Shown: positions 33,875 to 42,583 of the stretch, piece after piece
How the letters are laid out: each line of letters starts with the position of its first letter
How positions within the stretch are numbered: position 1 is the stretch's first letter
Origin: JACMLC01 sp963817025
GTDB lineage: Bacteria; Acidobacteriota; Blastocatellia; Pyrinomonadales; Pyrinomonadaceae
NCBI GenBank assembly: GCA_963817025.1
Contig: CAWFML010000001.1
Coordinates: 496,001-560,000, forward strand
Length of the DNA stretch: 64,000 nt
Direction of reading: 5' to 3'
Made by a program: the position numbers and the translations under genes
Notes under the pieces: model-generated
What the model was told of the DNA's origin: nothing
Seen by the model: only the letters and a program-made list of their open reading frames with translations
Databases searched by the model: none

Positions 33875-34223
33875 CTCAACTTGTCTCACCTGTGAACAGG
33901 GGGTCAAGCGAGGTCTGAAAGTATATACCCGGTCTTGAGCTTTGGCAACGCTTCGCATGCAAGAAGACTGACTATTCATGTTAAATCTAAACCGCTGGCG
34001 GATTTAATCGCGGAAGCGTCAATTACCTCACAAAAACCGTTGAGTTTCCGGCGGCTTACGGGCCGTCAATCTCAGCTCCGCAGCTTTCCGTGGATGCGCG
34101 TCGGCGGCTGCATGCAAAGGCGAAAGAGGGTATAATTCCATTGACAGTTAAGACATCTGAAATTAGCTCTCAGCCGTCTGAATTTATCTTATACAGCAAC
34201 AGCATTAATGGAGATTTTAAAGA
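33875..34223. promoter_or_regulatory. Leader region of nfu with a consensus -10
   Basis: A perfect TATAAT lies at 34131-34136; the -35 at 17 nt (CTGCAT) is poor. Transcription would start near 34143, leaving an 80-nt leader before the nfu ATG. No gene is recognised in this roughly 350-bp stretch. Confidence 0.35.
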
Positions 34224-34787
34224 ATGCCTAAGATCAGTGATATTGAAGAGACGCCGAATCCGAACGCGGTCAAATTTATCCTCAAAGAGCCTGTCAGCAA
34301 TGGCACGGCGCATCAATTCGCTTCCAGCGAAGCGGCGCAGGATGATGCGCTGGCTAAATCTCTGTTCGATGTCGGGCAGGTGGTTTCGGTCTTTTATATG
34401 GATCGGATGATTACGGTCGAGAAAGAAGAGTTTGCGGATTGGGACGATCTTTTGCCCACGCTCGCCATTCCCATTCGCGCAGCCGAATCCACAGGTGAGG
34501 CCGCAACCGCCGCAGCCGCTGCCGTCGGCGGCTCTATCGCAGCCGCAGTCGAAAGCTCTGACCCGCGCATCGTGCGTATCAACGAGATACTGGACGAGAA
34601 GGTGCGCCCCGCGCTCGCGGGCGACGGCGGGTGGCTCGAAGTCATGGGACTCGCAGACCATACCCTGACGATACGTTATCAGGGCGCGTGCGGCAGTTGC
34701 CCCAGTTCTCTCTCTGGAACCTTGATGGCAATCGAAGGCATGCTCAGACAGGAAGTTGACCCTGAGATGGAAGTCGTCGCCGTCTAA
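34224..34787 (+). CDS. Fe-S cluster carrier, Nfu type (Nfu_N + NifU C domain)
   Basis: The 187-aa protein has an Nfu N-terminal domain (about 5-85; EETPNPNAVKFIL), an Ala-rich linker (about 90-110) and a NifU C-terminal domain (about 112-187) with the cluster-binding C156-x2-C159 in GACGSCPSS. It receives [4Fe-4S] clusters and passes them to apo-proteins. Acidobacterial and mitochondrial Nfu proteins have this two-domain form. A GAGATTTTAAAG leader precedes the ATG. It stands alone; the hydrogenase subunit and nth in this window are examples of possible clients but there is no direct link. Confidence 0.92.
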   Translation: MPKISDIEETPNPNAVKFILKEPVSNGTAHQFASSEAAQDDALAKSLFDVGQVVSVFYMDRMITVEKEEFADWDDLLPTLAIPIRAAESTGEAATAAAAAVGGSIAAAVESSDPRIVRINEILDEKVRPALAGDGGWLEVMGLADHTLTIRYQGACGSCPSSLSGTLMAIEGMLRQEVDPEMEVVAV

Positions 34788-34914
34788 AATTTTTCCCGAT
34801 CAAGCAAATGTGACCTCACAGCATATTAACTTTTGCAACCGCGCCTCTCCGCGAACGTATAAGTAATCGAAGTTCCTTACTCGCTCTGGCCTGCTGAAAG
34901 CTCTGGAGACAAAT

Positions 34915-36876
34915 ATGATCCGTCAATCTCGCTTTTATCTACTCGCGTTTTTTTCGATAGCACTCATTTCATCATCAGCCCGCGCGCAGACTTCGCCTCC
35001 GCCGAAGAGCGCGCCGCCCGCGAAAACCACTGCCGCAGATAAAAGCGCTGCTGACAAAAATAAAGCTGCGGCGCGCGATGAAGCCAAACGCATAGAGGCG
35101 CAGAGGCGCGCCACAGCCATCGCCTTGCTCCTCTCCGTCGCAGACGAAGCGCGCAGCTATCGCAACCAGACTTTGCGCGCACGCATTCAGGCACGCGCCG
35201 CAGACATTCTGTGGGAGACGGACGCAGAGAAAGCGCGCACGTTTTTTCGCCGCGCATGGGAAGCTGCGGAAACGGCTGACGCGGAGAGCCAGCGACGTTT
35301 TGACGAAGAGCGTCGCGCGCTGGAGAAGGAGGGCAGACGCTGGGCAGGCTCCGTTCCGCCGAGCCTGCGCACGGAAGTCTTGCGGATGGCCGCCAAGCGC
35401 GAGCGCGCTCTCGGTGAAGAGTTTTTGACCAGGCTCGATGAGGCTCGTAAACAGGAAGCCGCCAATGCTTCCACGACGCAGCCAAACAACACCTCGAATG
35501 AAGAGGAAGACCCGTTTGCGCTGCCTTCCGCCTTACGCCTGCGCCTGCGACTTGCGCGCCAGTTGCTTGAGACAGATGTGCCGCGCGCGATAGAGTTTGC
35601 AGACCCCGCGCTTGGGCGCGTCAGCATAGATGGTCTGGTCTTTCTCACCTACCTGCGAGAGAAAAATCCGGCGGCGGCTGATGAGCGTTATGCGGGGATG
35701 CTGGCGCGCGCCGGAGCGGACGCGGCCTCTGATGCCAACGCGGTCTCGCTGCTCTCTTCATATATTTTCACGCCGTTTCTGTTTGTCCGGTTCACGTCCG
35801 ACGGCAGCACGAACAGCAGCCAGTTTGACCAGTCGAAGCCCGCGCCTGACATCGCTCCCGAATTGCGCGCGGCCTTTTTCCGCGTCGCAGAGAATATCTT
35901 CCTGCGCCCCTTGCCGCCGCCCGAACAGGATCATACGTCCTCCGGGCGCGTCGGAAAATATATGGTCATGGCGCGGCTGCTGCCGCTCTTTGAGAGGTAT
36001 GCTTCAGAGGAAACGACCAGATTGATGAAGGCGCAGATGACCGCGCTCGCGCCCGAAGTGCCGGACGAATACAAGCGCGGGGAGGGTCGCGCCCCGTCGC
36101 CGCGTGGGGTAGAGTCCGAAGACTCCGGTGAAGATTCGATTGAATCAATTCTGAAGCAAGCGGAGCGCGCCGAGAATCAGGAAGCGCGAGACGACCTCTA
36201 TGCTCAGGCCGCTCTGATGGCAGCGGAAAAAAGCGATGCCCGCGCCTTCGATCTTGCAGACAAGATTGAGGAGAGCGCGATGCGTAAGAACGTGCGCGCC
36301 TACGTTGACTTCATCATGGTCAGAGAGGCTGTGGAGAAAAAGCGTATGGAAGAGGCTTTGCCGCTCGCGCGCAAGGGCGCGCTGACAAGCATGCAACGCA
36401 TCTGGGCCATGATCTTGATCGCGCGCTCTTACATCAAGACTGACCGCGAGCAGGCCAGCGACATACTTGACGAAGCGCTGGCCGAGGCACGGCGCATCGG
36501 CGGCTCTCAGGCAGACCGCCCGCGCGCCTTCGTCGCCGTCGCCACAGTGCTCTTTGAGCTTGACCGCCAGCGCGGGTGGGATTTGATGAGCGAAGTCGTG
36601 CGGACGGCCAACAATGCTGCGGAAGATTTCTCAGGCGAGGACACGCGCATCATCGCCAGCCTTCAATCCCGCAGGCAGAACTCCATGCACACCTTCACCG
36701 CAGACGAATTTGATTTGCCCGGCATCTTCCGGCTGATGGCTAAAGACAATCTTGAGCGCGCCATCCTGCTCGCCAAAGATTTCAACGGCGAAAGCCCGCG
36801 CGCCACAGCCTTGATTACGATTGTCCGCGAGACGCTTGAGAAAAAACAGGAGCCGGGAGCAAAGCCTGCTCGGTAG
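34915..36876 (+). CDS. Long exported alpha-helical protein of unknown function
   Basis: The 653-aa product has a signal peptide (FYLLAFFSIALISSSARAQ, about 7-25), an Ala/Lys/Pro-rich linker (about 26-60), and then almost only helices. Segments such as RARIQARAADILWETDAEKARTFFRRAW, EALPLARKGALTSMQRIWAMILIARSYIKTD and QASDILDEALAEARRIGGSQADRPRAFVAVATVLFELD look like degenerate tetratricopeptide or HEAT-like units. It is probably a periplasmic scaffold. No catalytic motif is seen. Similar proteins appear specific to Blastocatellia-type acidobacteria from memory; this is unverified. It has a clear start after TCTGGAGAC. Confidence 0.8.
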   Translation: MIRQSRFYLLAFFSIALISSSARAQTSPPPKSAPPAKTTAADKSAADKNKAAARDEAKRIEAQRRATAIALLLSVADEARSYRNQTLRARIQARAADILWETDAEKARTFFRRAWEAAETADAESQRRFDEERRALEKEGRRWAGSVPPSLRTEVLRMAAKRERALGEEFLTRLDEARKQEAANASTTQPNNTSNEEEDPFALPSALRLRLRLARQLLETDVPRAIEFADPALGRVSIDGLVFLTYLREKNPAAADERYAGMLARAGADAASDANAVSLLSSYIFTPFLFVRFTSDGSTNSSQFDQSKPAPDIAPELRAAFFRVAENIFLRPLPPPEQDHTSSGRVGKYMVMARLLPLFERYASEETTRLMKAQMTALAPEVPDEYKRGEGRAPSPRGVESEDSGEDSIESILKQAERAENQEARDDLYAQAALMAAEKSDARAFDLADKIEESAMRKNVRAYVDFIMVREAVEKKRMEEALPLARKGALTSMQRIWAMILIARSYIKTDREQASDILDEALAEARRIGGSQADRPRAFVAVATVLFELDRQRGWDLMSEVVRTANNAAEDFSGEDTRIIASLQSRRQNSMHTFTADEFDLPGIFRLMAKDNLERAILLAKDFNGESPRATALITIVRETLEKKQEPGAKPAR

Positions 36877-36925
36877 AAGTTCTTTATCTAGCGCGTCAGT
36901 TTCAATCTGATAAAGAAAGAGTAGT

Positions 36926-37021
36926 TTCCCGCAAAGGCGCAAAGGCGCAAAGAAAAGCCCGCAAAGTGTAAGTGTCATTCAAAGCTTTGCGGTCTTCCTT
37001 TGCTCCTTTGCGGGAAACTAT
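36926..37021. repeat. Family B palindrome, copy 6 (long-loop subtype)
   Basis: GTTTCCCGCAAAGGCGCAAAG left and CTTTGCTCCTTTGCGGGAAAC right. The centre AAAAGCCCGCAAAGTG...CATTCAAAGCTTTGCGG matches the copies at 17563 and 60964. It separates the convergent long exported-protein and bshB1 genes. Confidence 0.75.
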
Positions 37022-37037
37022 CCCGTCTTATCTTTCT

Positions 37038-37784
37038 TCAAGAATAAATATTCATCGGGCGCGTGAGCAGCGCGAAGGGGTCTTCAACATTCAGAGCCTC
37101 TCGCACATAGAAAGCCTCGCCCGCCGCCGCGCCGATGAGCGAGCCGTAATAGCGCATGCGCCATTCTATCTGTTGCAGAAAGCCTTCTGAGCTGATGCGC
37201 GTTTCAGGCTCCTGCGCTTCGGGGCGATAAAACTGCGAGGCGTGCGCGCGTATGGACTGCATCTTCTCTTCCCAGAATTCAGAGACATCCACGATAAACG
37301 AGGGCGCGACGAGACGCGAATAGATTGCGTGCGCGATAGCAGGCACAGGCGCGGCATCTTGTCCGGCTTCTTCATCATAACGGCGCATGCTGGCAAGCCT
37401 TGCGCCTTCGCGCACGATGCGACTGGTGTTAGCGTGGTCTGGATGCGGATCGTCCCAGTGCGAAGTGAAAATCACACGCGGCCTGTGCGTGCGGATGACG
37501 CGCACCATCGCGCGACGCGCTTCCTCTGTGGGCCAGACATGCCCGTCCGGCTGATCCAGATTGAGCCGCGCATCAAGCCGCAGCACGCGCGCGGCCTCGT
37601 CCGCTTCGGCGGCGCGAATCTCAGTCGTCCCGCGCGTCCCCATCTCGCCGCGCGTCATGTCCAGCACGCCCGTGCGATAGCCCAGCGATTTGAGCTTTAA
37701 AAGCGTTCCGGCGACCGTCAACTCCGCATCATCCGGATGCGAAAAGACCGCCAGCACATCTAGCGTCGTGTCCTGTGTATTCAT
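37038..37784 (-). CDS. bshB1: Bacillithiol biosynthesis deacetylase BshB1
   Basis: The start at 37784 has GGAGAG upstream. The 248-aa LmbE-like zinc amidohydrolase has the metal motif SHPDDAEL (AHPDD type) near the N-terminus, LDMTRGEMGTRGT, and the second ligand region SHWDDPHPDHANTSRIV. It removes the acetyl group from GlcNAc-malate, the second step of bacillithiol synthesis. N-terminal and C-terminal features (GEAFYVREALNVEDPFAL) are those of BshB1 rather than of generic PIG-L proteins. It is divergent from the MBL gene, and bshA is 4 kb away. Confidence 0.92.
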   Translation of the reverse strand: MNTQDTTLDVLAVFSHPDDAELTVAGTLLKLKSLGYRTGVLDMTRGEMGTRGTTEIRAAEADEAARVLRLDARLNLDQPDGHVWPTEEARRAMVRVIRTHRPRVIFTSHWDDPHPDHANTSRIVREGARLASMRRYDEEAGQDAAPVPAIAHAIYSRLVAPSFIVDVSEFWEEKMQSIRAHASQFYRPEAQEPETRISSEGFLQQIEWRMRYYGSLIGAAAGEAFYVREALNVEDPFALLTRPMNIYS

Positions 37785-37956
37785 CCTCTCTCCGATGAAA
37801 AAAACTTTGCGCAGACTTTCTCTCTTGAGATTTAGCGTAACAGGGAGGCATAGGTCAAGGGAAGCCATTGACGAGCAGTGGCCGATGTTGATAGCCTCTC
37901 ACTTACAAAAGTTCCCCGCACATCCCCTTCATGAAAAGCAAGGTTGCACGGCTTTT

Positions 37957-38772
37957 ATGGAATTGATCGTTTTAGGCTCAGGCACATCCGTGCCGCACCC
38001 GCAGAGGGCTGCGAGCGCGCACTGGCTAGAAACTTCGAGCGGCACATTATTGCTGGACGCGAGCGCGGCCTGTGTGCATCGCATGGCCGAGGAGAATCTG
38101 GATTGGGCCAATCTCGATGCCATCTGGATCAGCCATTTTCATCTGGATCATATCGGCGGCGTCGCGCCTTTTCTGTTCGGCACGAAATGGGCGGCGCAAA
38201 CACAGGCGCGGCGTAAGCCGCTGATGATTTATGGTGGCTATGGTTTGAAAAGATTGCTGCGCGCCTTTGACGAAGCCAACGACTACAAGCTGTTTGAGCA
38301 GGCGTTTCCGGTAGAAGTCCGCGAGGTCGCGCCGCGCGCGAAATTCGAGCTGCTGCCGGGACTCGCAGCGCAAACCTTTTCGACGCCGCACACGCGCGAG
38401 AGCCTCGCCCTGCGCCTGACGGATGAAGAGGGCACATCGCTGGTTTACACTTCCGACACTGGCTATGCCGAAGCGCTCGGCGCGTTTGCGCAAGGGACAG
38501 ACCTGTTCATGTTGGAATGCTCGTTCTGGCGCGACAAGCCCGTCAACACGCATCTCGAACTGGAAGATGCCATGCGGCTCGCGCGCCGCGCAATGCCGCG
38601 TACAGTGTTGCTCGCGCATCTCTATCCGGAATGGGACGGAGTGGACATCAACGCCGAAGCCCTGAAGCACGAACCCGGCTGCGAGGTCATCGCCGCGACG
38701 GACGGCCTGCGGCTGAAGTTCAAAGCAGAGCCGGAAAGAGATAATGAAACGCGGAACGCAAAAAAAGGATAA
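37957..38772 (+). CDS. MBL-fold metallo-hydrolase (RNase Z-like)
   Basis: Start 37957 (MELIVLGSGTSVPHPQRAASAHWLE) matches the family N-terminus; the frame upstream overlaps bshB1 and is not used. The 271-aa enzyme has the two-metal motif H60-F-H62-L-D64-H65, an Asp in SDTGYAE and His in LLAHLYP. Overall it resembles RNase Z/arylsulfatase-type beta-lactamase-fold hydrolases, but lacks an obvious RNase Z exosite. The substrate is unknown. The EEP-family gene begins 6 nt after its stop, so they are probably co-transcribed. Confidence 0.85.
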   Translation: MELIVLGSGTSVPHPQRAASAHWLETSSGTLLLDASAACVHRMAEENLDWANLDAIWISHFHLDHIGGVAPFLFGTKWAAQTQARRKPLMIYGGYGLKRLLRAFDEANDYKLFEQAFPVEVREVAPRAKFELLPGLAAQTFSTPHTRESLALRLTDEEGTSLVYTSDTGYAEALGAFAQGTDLFMLECSFWRDKPVNTHLELEDAMRLARRAMPRTVLLAHLYPEWDGVDINAEALKHEPGCEVIAATDGLRLKFKAEPERDNETRNAKKG

Positions 38773-38778
38773 TTGCCA

Positions 38779-39699
38779 ATGCCTGTTTCGAGACCAGACT
38801 TCACACGCGCCCGGACTGTCTTGCTGATTGCCGCGCTCGTCATGACCCCGCTCATCTCATTTGCTCTTTCCGCGCATGCTCTGACGGATGCGAAATTTCT
38901 GGAAACGGGGAGCGCGTTGAAAGCAGAGACGCAGGCTGCCGTTGTGCCGGATGAGATTAAAATCGTCACCTATAACATGCGCTGGCGCGGCGGAGAAGAT
39001 TTGCGCGCGTTGATCAAGCTCCTCAAAGAGGACGCGGAGATAGGTCGAGCCTCAGTCATCGGCTTACAGGAAGTTGACCGCAATAAGCAACGCACGGGCA
39101 GGACGAACACAGCGCGCCTGATAGCCGAAGAATTGGGCATGCATTACGCATGGGCCGCGCCGCCGCAGGCCAAAGGCAAAGAGCTTGAGGAAGAAGAGAC
39201 AGGCGTGGCTCTCCTGAGCCGGTATCCGATGACGGACGTGCGCCGCATCGTGCTGCCCAACGAAGGCCCCGGAGGCCGCCGGCGCGTGGCCCTCGGCGCA
39301 ACCATTCACCCTGGCCCACAAACCCTGCGCGTCTATTCAGTTCATGCAGAGACGCGCACCTCGAACGAGAAGCGGCTTGAGCAGTTCAAAGCAGTCCTCG
39401 AAGACCTACAGGCTACTGACAAACACACGCCTGCAATCGTGCTCGGAGATTTCAACACCATCACCGGCAAGGATGTCAACGCCACCTCGCGCCTCTTCAC
39501 AGACAACGGTTTTCACACGCCCTTCTCCAATGACAAAGCGACATGGAAAACCTTTATCATCGAACTCAAGCTCGACTGGCTCTGGCTGCGCGGCCTCGAC
39601 GCGAAAACACACGGCATTGATAAAAAAGTCACCCTCTCAGACCACTGGCCGCTATGGACTGTGGTGAAGATGAAAGACGAAAAGCGCACCGCCAGATAA
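38779..39699 (+). CDS. Exported endonuclease/exonuclease/phosphatase-family hydrolase
   Basis: An ATG at 38779 with AAGGA 9 nt upstream is chosen over TTG 38773. The 306-aa protein has a signal peptide (TVLLIAALVMTPLISFALSAHA). The EEP fold shows KIVTYNMRWRGG (catalytic Asn), GLQEVDR (Mg-binding Glu), RVYSVHAETR, VLGDFNT (Asp, Asn) and SDHWPLWT (Asp-His at the C-terminus), so the full catalytic set is present. Relatives hydrolyse phosphodiesters in nucleic acids or lipids (sphingomyelinase, inositol phosphatase). As an exported enzyme it may scavenge phosphate or degrade extracellular DNA. It is downstream of the MBL gene. Confidence 0.88.
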   Translation: MPVSRPDFTRARTVLLIAALVMTPLISFALSAHALTDAKFLETGSALKAETQAAVVPDEIKIVTYNMRWRGGEDLRALIKLLKEDAEIGRASVIGLQEVDRNKQRTGRTNTARLIAEELGMHYAWAAPPQAKGKELEEEETGVALLSRYPMTDVRRIVLPNEGPGGRRRVALGATIHPGPQTLRVYSVHAETRTSNEKRLEQFKAVLEDLQATDKHTPAIVLGDFNTITGKDVNATSRLFTDNGFHTPFSNDKATWKTFIIELKLDWLWLRGLDAKTHGIDKKVTLSDHWPLWTVVKMKDEKRTAR

Positions 39700-40011
39700 G
39701 CAGATAGACCGTTATAGCAGTTCTCGCTTGTAAGCAGCTGACTCACGCGAAAGCGCAAAGAAAACCATTGAGGCTTTTCTTCAGGGGAAGATCAGACCTG
39801 CGCCAATCGCGTCGGGGTTCGTTTTGATTTTTGAGGTAAAAGTGCGCGCCAACGGCGCGGGCGGTAGAATGGAAAACAGATTTTGCCTCTAATTTGCTAT
39901 TAAACCGTTCTTCAATTGCTAAACATACCCTCAGCCTCTATCATGTAAAAGACTTATGCATCTTCCCGCATAAATGAAAACACACAAACCAGATACAGGA
40001 GAAAATTTTCA
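39700..40011. other. Gene-poor spacer with a decayed repeat and a promoter
   Basis: A short ACGCGAAAGCGCAAAG at about 39743-39758 looks like a decayed family B fragment. A promoter is described separately at 39916-39944. No gene is seen. Confidence 0.4.
39916..39944 (+). promoter_or_regulatory. Sigma-70-like promoter for the small exported protein
   Basis: TTGCTA (39916-39921), 17-nt spacer, TATCAT (39939-39944). The start would be near 39951, about 60 nt before the GTG start codon at 40012. Confidence 0.45.
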
Positions 40012-40377
40012 GTGAGATTCCACGATAGCTTCAAGAAAGTCACGCTGCTTGCCTTTGCGCTTATTATTACAATGAGCCTTGCTTTTAACTATGCTCATGC
40101 GTACAAGGTCTCGACAGTCGAGTACACCTACAAGGTACACAACAAAAGTAAAAGTGCCATCACGGCGCTCTTAGCCTCTGAAGATGGAAGAACTTACGGT
40201 CAGTTTGATATTGGCAAGGGAATCCCTGCCGGTCAGACTGTCACGTTGGTTTGGGATAAATCCACGGATGAGGGAAATTGTGAACAGTGGATTAAAGCGA
40301 AGTTCGCTGACGGCGGAGTCTCTCCGGCTGCGAAGTTCGACTTTTGTGAAGAAGACCTTGTCTTAGAGTTTGAATAA
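40012..40377 (+). CDS. Small exported protein of unknown function
   Basis: The start codon is GTG, with AGGAGA upstream. The 121-aa product has a signal peptide (LLAFALIITMSLAFNYAHA). The mature domain, about 92 residues, is a predicted beta-sandwich (VEYTYKVHNKSKSAITALLASEDGRTYG, GQTVTLVWDKSTDEGNCEQWIKAKF) with two cysteines likely to form a disulfide. It is not recognised. A strong hairpin follows its stop. Confidence 0.7.
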   Translation: MRFHDSFKKVTLLAFALIITMSLAFNYAHAYKVSTVEYTYKVHNKSKSAITALLASEDGRTYGQFDIGKGIPAGQTVTLVWDKSTDEGNCEQWIKAKFADGGVSPAAKFDFCEEDLVLEFE

Positions 40378-40434
40378 TAATTAAGGCCCTTCTTAAAAAA
40401 AGCATGTCGCAGTAAGGATGCTGCCATTATGTTC

Positions 40435-40484
40435 GTGATGCCCGGTGAGCACACTATCTAAGGTGAACGCTCATCGGGCATCAC
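40435..40484. terminator. Hairpin after the small exported protein
   Basis: GTGATGCCCGGTGAGC (40435-40450) and GCTCATCGGGCATCAC (40469-40484) pair with one mismatch across an 18-nt loop. A likely terminator, followed by TTCATTT. Confidence 0.6.
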
Positions 40485-40571
40485 TTCATTTACCGGTCTC
40501 GTCTAGATAAAGACCTCAGACCTTTTATGGCGTGAATGAATCCGCAGGCTCAACTCGAATAACGCTTCCGT

Positions 40572-40600
40572 CAAGATTCCGCTTAAAACATTTTGACTGA
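40572..40600. repeat. Dispersed repeat, copy 1 (TAAAACATTTTGA core)
   Basis: Matches 42132-42160 at 24 of 29 positions around the core TAAAACATTTTGA. The function is unknown; both copies are in the gene-poor region. Confidence 0.5.
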
Positions 40601-40704
40601 TGCGGTATTGAGGCGACGGGTTAGATGAGTTAATGAGGCGACTGTTGCGGCATGAAGTCCGGTTGCAATATGTTTTGTCGGGGTCGCTCTCGCGCCTTTC
40701 TGGT

Positions 40705-41160
40705 TCAGAGTTCTCGCCGCATGACGAGTTCACCACCATCATCCTCGCCCGTGTACACAAAGCCCAGTTTTTCGTAGAAGGGGCCGGGGCTGCCTTCACC
40801 GGGGACGCAGCTTGTGTATAGAACTTTTGCGCCGGGTCGTGTCTTGACGTGCTCAAATAACAACTCCAGAGCTTTTTGTCCGATTCCTCTTTTCTGATAC
40901 CGCGCATCAATCATGAACCGCCACAGGTAATAGCTCTCTGTGGCCGCGTTATCCTCCAACATCACAAACCCTACCGGGACATCGTCAGCATAGATAGCAC
41001 GAAACCACGCGATGTCCGGCGAGAAATAGGCTTCCGCAATAGACTCTGCGTTCGTCGCCACGAGTCGCTCCTGATCGGGATTTACCTTCAAGCGCGTGAT
41101 GTCCCGCAACGTCTCCTTTGTAACCTCGCGCAGCGAAACTTCCGGATTCGATTCCTTCAT
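40705..41160 (-). CDS. GNAT-family N-acetyltransferase
   Basis: The 151-aa protein has the GNAT core FMIDARYQKRGIGQKALELLFEHVKTRPG with the acetyl-CoA loop QKRGIGQKA, a beta-bulge VGFVMLEDNAATESYYLWRF, and the C-terminal GPFYEKLGFVYTGEDDGGELVMRREL. The pattern resembles spermine/spermidine or diamine acetyltransferases. The acceptor is unknown. It is a lone minus-strand gene between small exported-protein genes; the other GNAT in this window (19428-19877) is not a close copy. Confidence 0.9.
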   Translation of the reverse strand: MKESNPEVSLREVTKETLRDITRLKVNPDQERLVATNAESIAEAYFSPDIAWFRAIYADDVPVGFVMLEDNAATESYYLWRFMIDARYQKRGIGQKALELLFEHVKTRPGAKVLYTSCVPGEGSPGPFYEKLGFVYTGEDDGGELVMRREL

Positions 41161-41232
41161 CTCACACCTCTGATGTCTATGCTCATTGCAGCCTTGCGTC
41201 TGTCCTTTACCGACCTGCTCAAGGCCAAATCA

Positions 41233-41262
41233 TTGACACTCCGCCCCGCGCAAAGTTATCTT
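41233..41262 (+). promoter_or_regulatory. Possible sigma-70 promoter
   Basis: TTGACA (41233-41238) with TATCTT (41257-41262) at 18-nt spacing. It would serve the short exported frame at 41307 and perhaps the gene at 41492. Confidence 0.35.
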
Positions 41263-41306
41263 CCACGCGCATTGACTCCTACTTGCTTGAAAGAAAATTC
41301 TGGCGT

Positions 41307-41429
41307 ATGAAGCGCGGTCTCTTATTTCTTCTGGTGTTGATAACATTCTCCACGGCAATAGGCAAAGCAGGAGGAATCGGGTATCCAAAAGCGAGACAGA
41401 ACGCGGTGTCGAGCCATTCCTGCACATGA
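41307..41429 (+). CDS. Possible 40-residue peptide with signal-like N-terminus
   Basis: The frame reads MKRGLLFLLVLITFSTAIG followed by about 20 polar residues and a stop. The start resembles a signal peptide, and a TTGACA promoter candidate lies 45-70 nt upstream. The ribosome site is weak (GAAAG). It may be a real small secreted peptide or the 5' remnant of a decayed exported-protein gene. Confidence 0.3.
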   Translation: MKRGLLFLLVLITFSTAIGKAGGIGYPKARQNAVSSHSCT

Positions 41430-41491
41430 TAAGATGGATTAGATAACGCAAGACGCGGCGGGCGCGGCCTAAGTCAAAAATGGAGGTAGCG

Positions 41492-42064
41492 ATGAAAAGA
41501 ATCACAGTTGCATCTATCTTAACCGGGTTGCTTCTAATCGCATTGACAACCGGCAACGCTGTGGCGCAGCAGAGAGATGAACACTCAATCGAGGGAACGC
41601 TGGGATTGCTCGGAGATAAGCTGGAGCAGTATGGCATTGTCAGAATTTCCTATGGCCCGGCGTTTCCGGGCCGTCAGACATTACAACGTTTTGAATACAT
41701 GGGCAGCGAAGGCTGCGTGTTCCGCTATCGCCTGCGCCATCAAGAGAACAGCGACAGCCACAACTTCGAGCAGGCTCCGGCCAAGCAGAATCCGTCAAAG
41801 GGCTATCCCTCCGGGCCTGCCGAGTGGAGCGTGAATCTGGCAAAGATTGACCCCGCCCGCATCGAAATAGTGACGCAAAAGGATTGGACAGGCGGCTTCG
41901 TAAATTTCTATATCGCAGATGGCACTCTGGCCGTCAAGTGTCACAACTGTAGCGGGCCAAATCCCAATGTCTATTCCACCGGAGGTTTTGCCATCGGCAA
42001 CAAACGCGCTTTAGACGCGATTGCTTCGGATGTCAGGCAGGCCGTCGGTGTATGTAGAAAGTAG
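41492..42064 (+). CDS. Exported protein of unknown function
   Basis: The ATG at 41492 is preceded by GGAGG at 5 nt; an in-frame ATG at 41480 overlaps that site and is rejected. The 190-aa product has a signal peptide (ITVASILTGLLLIALTTGNAVAQ). The mature part contains four cysteines (GCVFRY, KCHNCSG, VCRK), two in a CxxC, and beta-strand-like segments. No family is recognised. It may be stabilised by disulfides in the periplasm. It neighbours other small exported proteins. Confidence 0.7.
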   Translation: MKRITVASILTGLLLIALTTGNAVAQQRDEHSIEGTLGLLGDKLEQYGIVRISYGPAFPGRQTLQRFEYMGSEGCVFRYRLRHQENSDSHNFEQAPAKQNPSKGYPSGPAEWSVNLAKIDPARIEIVTQKDWTGGFVNFYIADGTLAVKCHNCSGPNPNVYSTGGFAIGNKRALDAIASDVRQAVGVCRK

Positions 42065-42131
42065 TCTCACCAACAGCTTGTTGCGGCCCTGCATCTTGTG
42101 AATAAGTGTAGTGCCGCTTTACCACCCGCCT

Positions 42132-42160
42132 CAATATTCCACCTAAAACATTTTGAGTAA
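42132..42160. repeat. Dispersed repeat, copy 2 (TAAAACATTTTGA core)
   Basis: Shares 24 of 29 positions with 40572-40600; see that entry. Lies 68 nt after the exported-protein stop. Confidence 0.5.
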
Positions 42161-42331
42161 GAAATTAGCTCTGCTGGATTCTTGCTGTAGACCGCCGGAG
42201 CCGAATGAGGAAGTGTGGATGTGGTGCGTCGCCCGGACAAACCTCGACGCCGACGGCTGCGACTGAGCCGCCCCGCGCAGACCTCTATCACGTCTGGCTC
42301 TTATGCGAGGATGTTGTAGCGCAAGTGCGTG

Positions 42332-42583
42332 TTATTGCTCGCAGACGGTGGCATAGCAATCAACGATACAACTGTTGAACCCGTCGTGGCACTGCTGTTG
42401 CTCCTCTACCGGATGCCTGTTCAGACACTTATCGTATTCCCTCTGGCATTTACCCTGACATTTGACGCAGGGGTCTGGCGGCTGCACAGCGCGTACAGTG
42501 CTGCCGGTAGAAAACGCAGTGAATGTCAGCGCCAGCACGAAGAAGACGACTAAGGCCGCGCAGGTGACTAATGATTTTCTCAT
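42332..42583 (-). CDS. Cysteine-rich small exported protein
   Basis: The 83-aa product has a signal peptide (about 1-33; LVVFFVLALTFTAFSTGSTVRA) and a 45-residue mature part with eight cysteines spaced C-x2-C-x3-C-x6-C-x11-C-x6-C-x3-C-x4-C. The x3/x6 and x6/x3 spacings are mirror images, which suggests two antiparallel helices pinned by disulfides. AAGGA precedes the ATG. No known family is recognised. It could be a disulfide-rich effector, inhibitor or metal-binding peptide. Confidence 0.75.
   Translation of the reverse strand: MRKSLVTCAALVVFFVLALTFTAFSTGSTVRAVQPPDPCVKCQGKCQREYDKCLNRHPVEEQQQCHDGFNSCIVDCYATVCEQ

Larger units (their letters stand above)
40378..40704. other. Gene-free spacer with a hairpin and a shared repeat
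   Basis: Contains the hairpin at 40435-40484 and the 29-nt repeat at 40572-40600 listed separately. The rest, including a degenerate stretch at 40610-40680, shows no gene. Confidence 0.4.

Noticed and set aside
37690..37956. N-terminal extension of the MBL hydrolase over bshB1
   Set aside because: It is antisense to the bshB1 5' end and has no family similarity; the start at 37957 fits MBL proteins.
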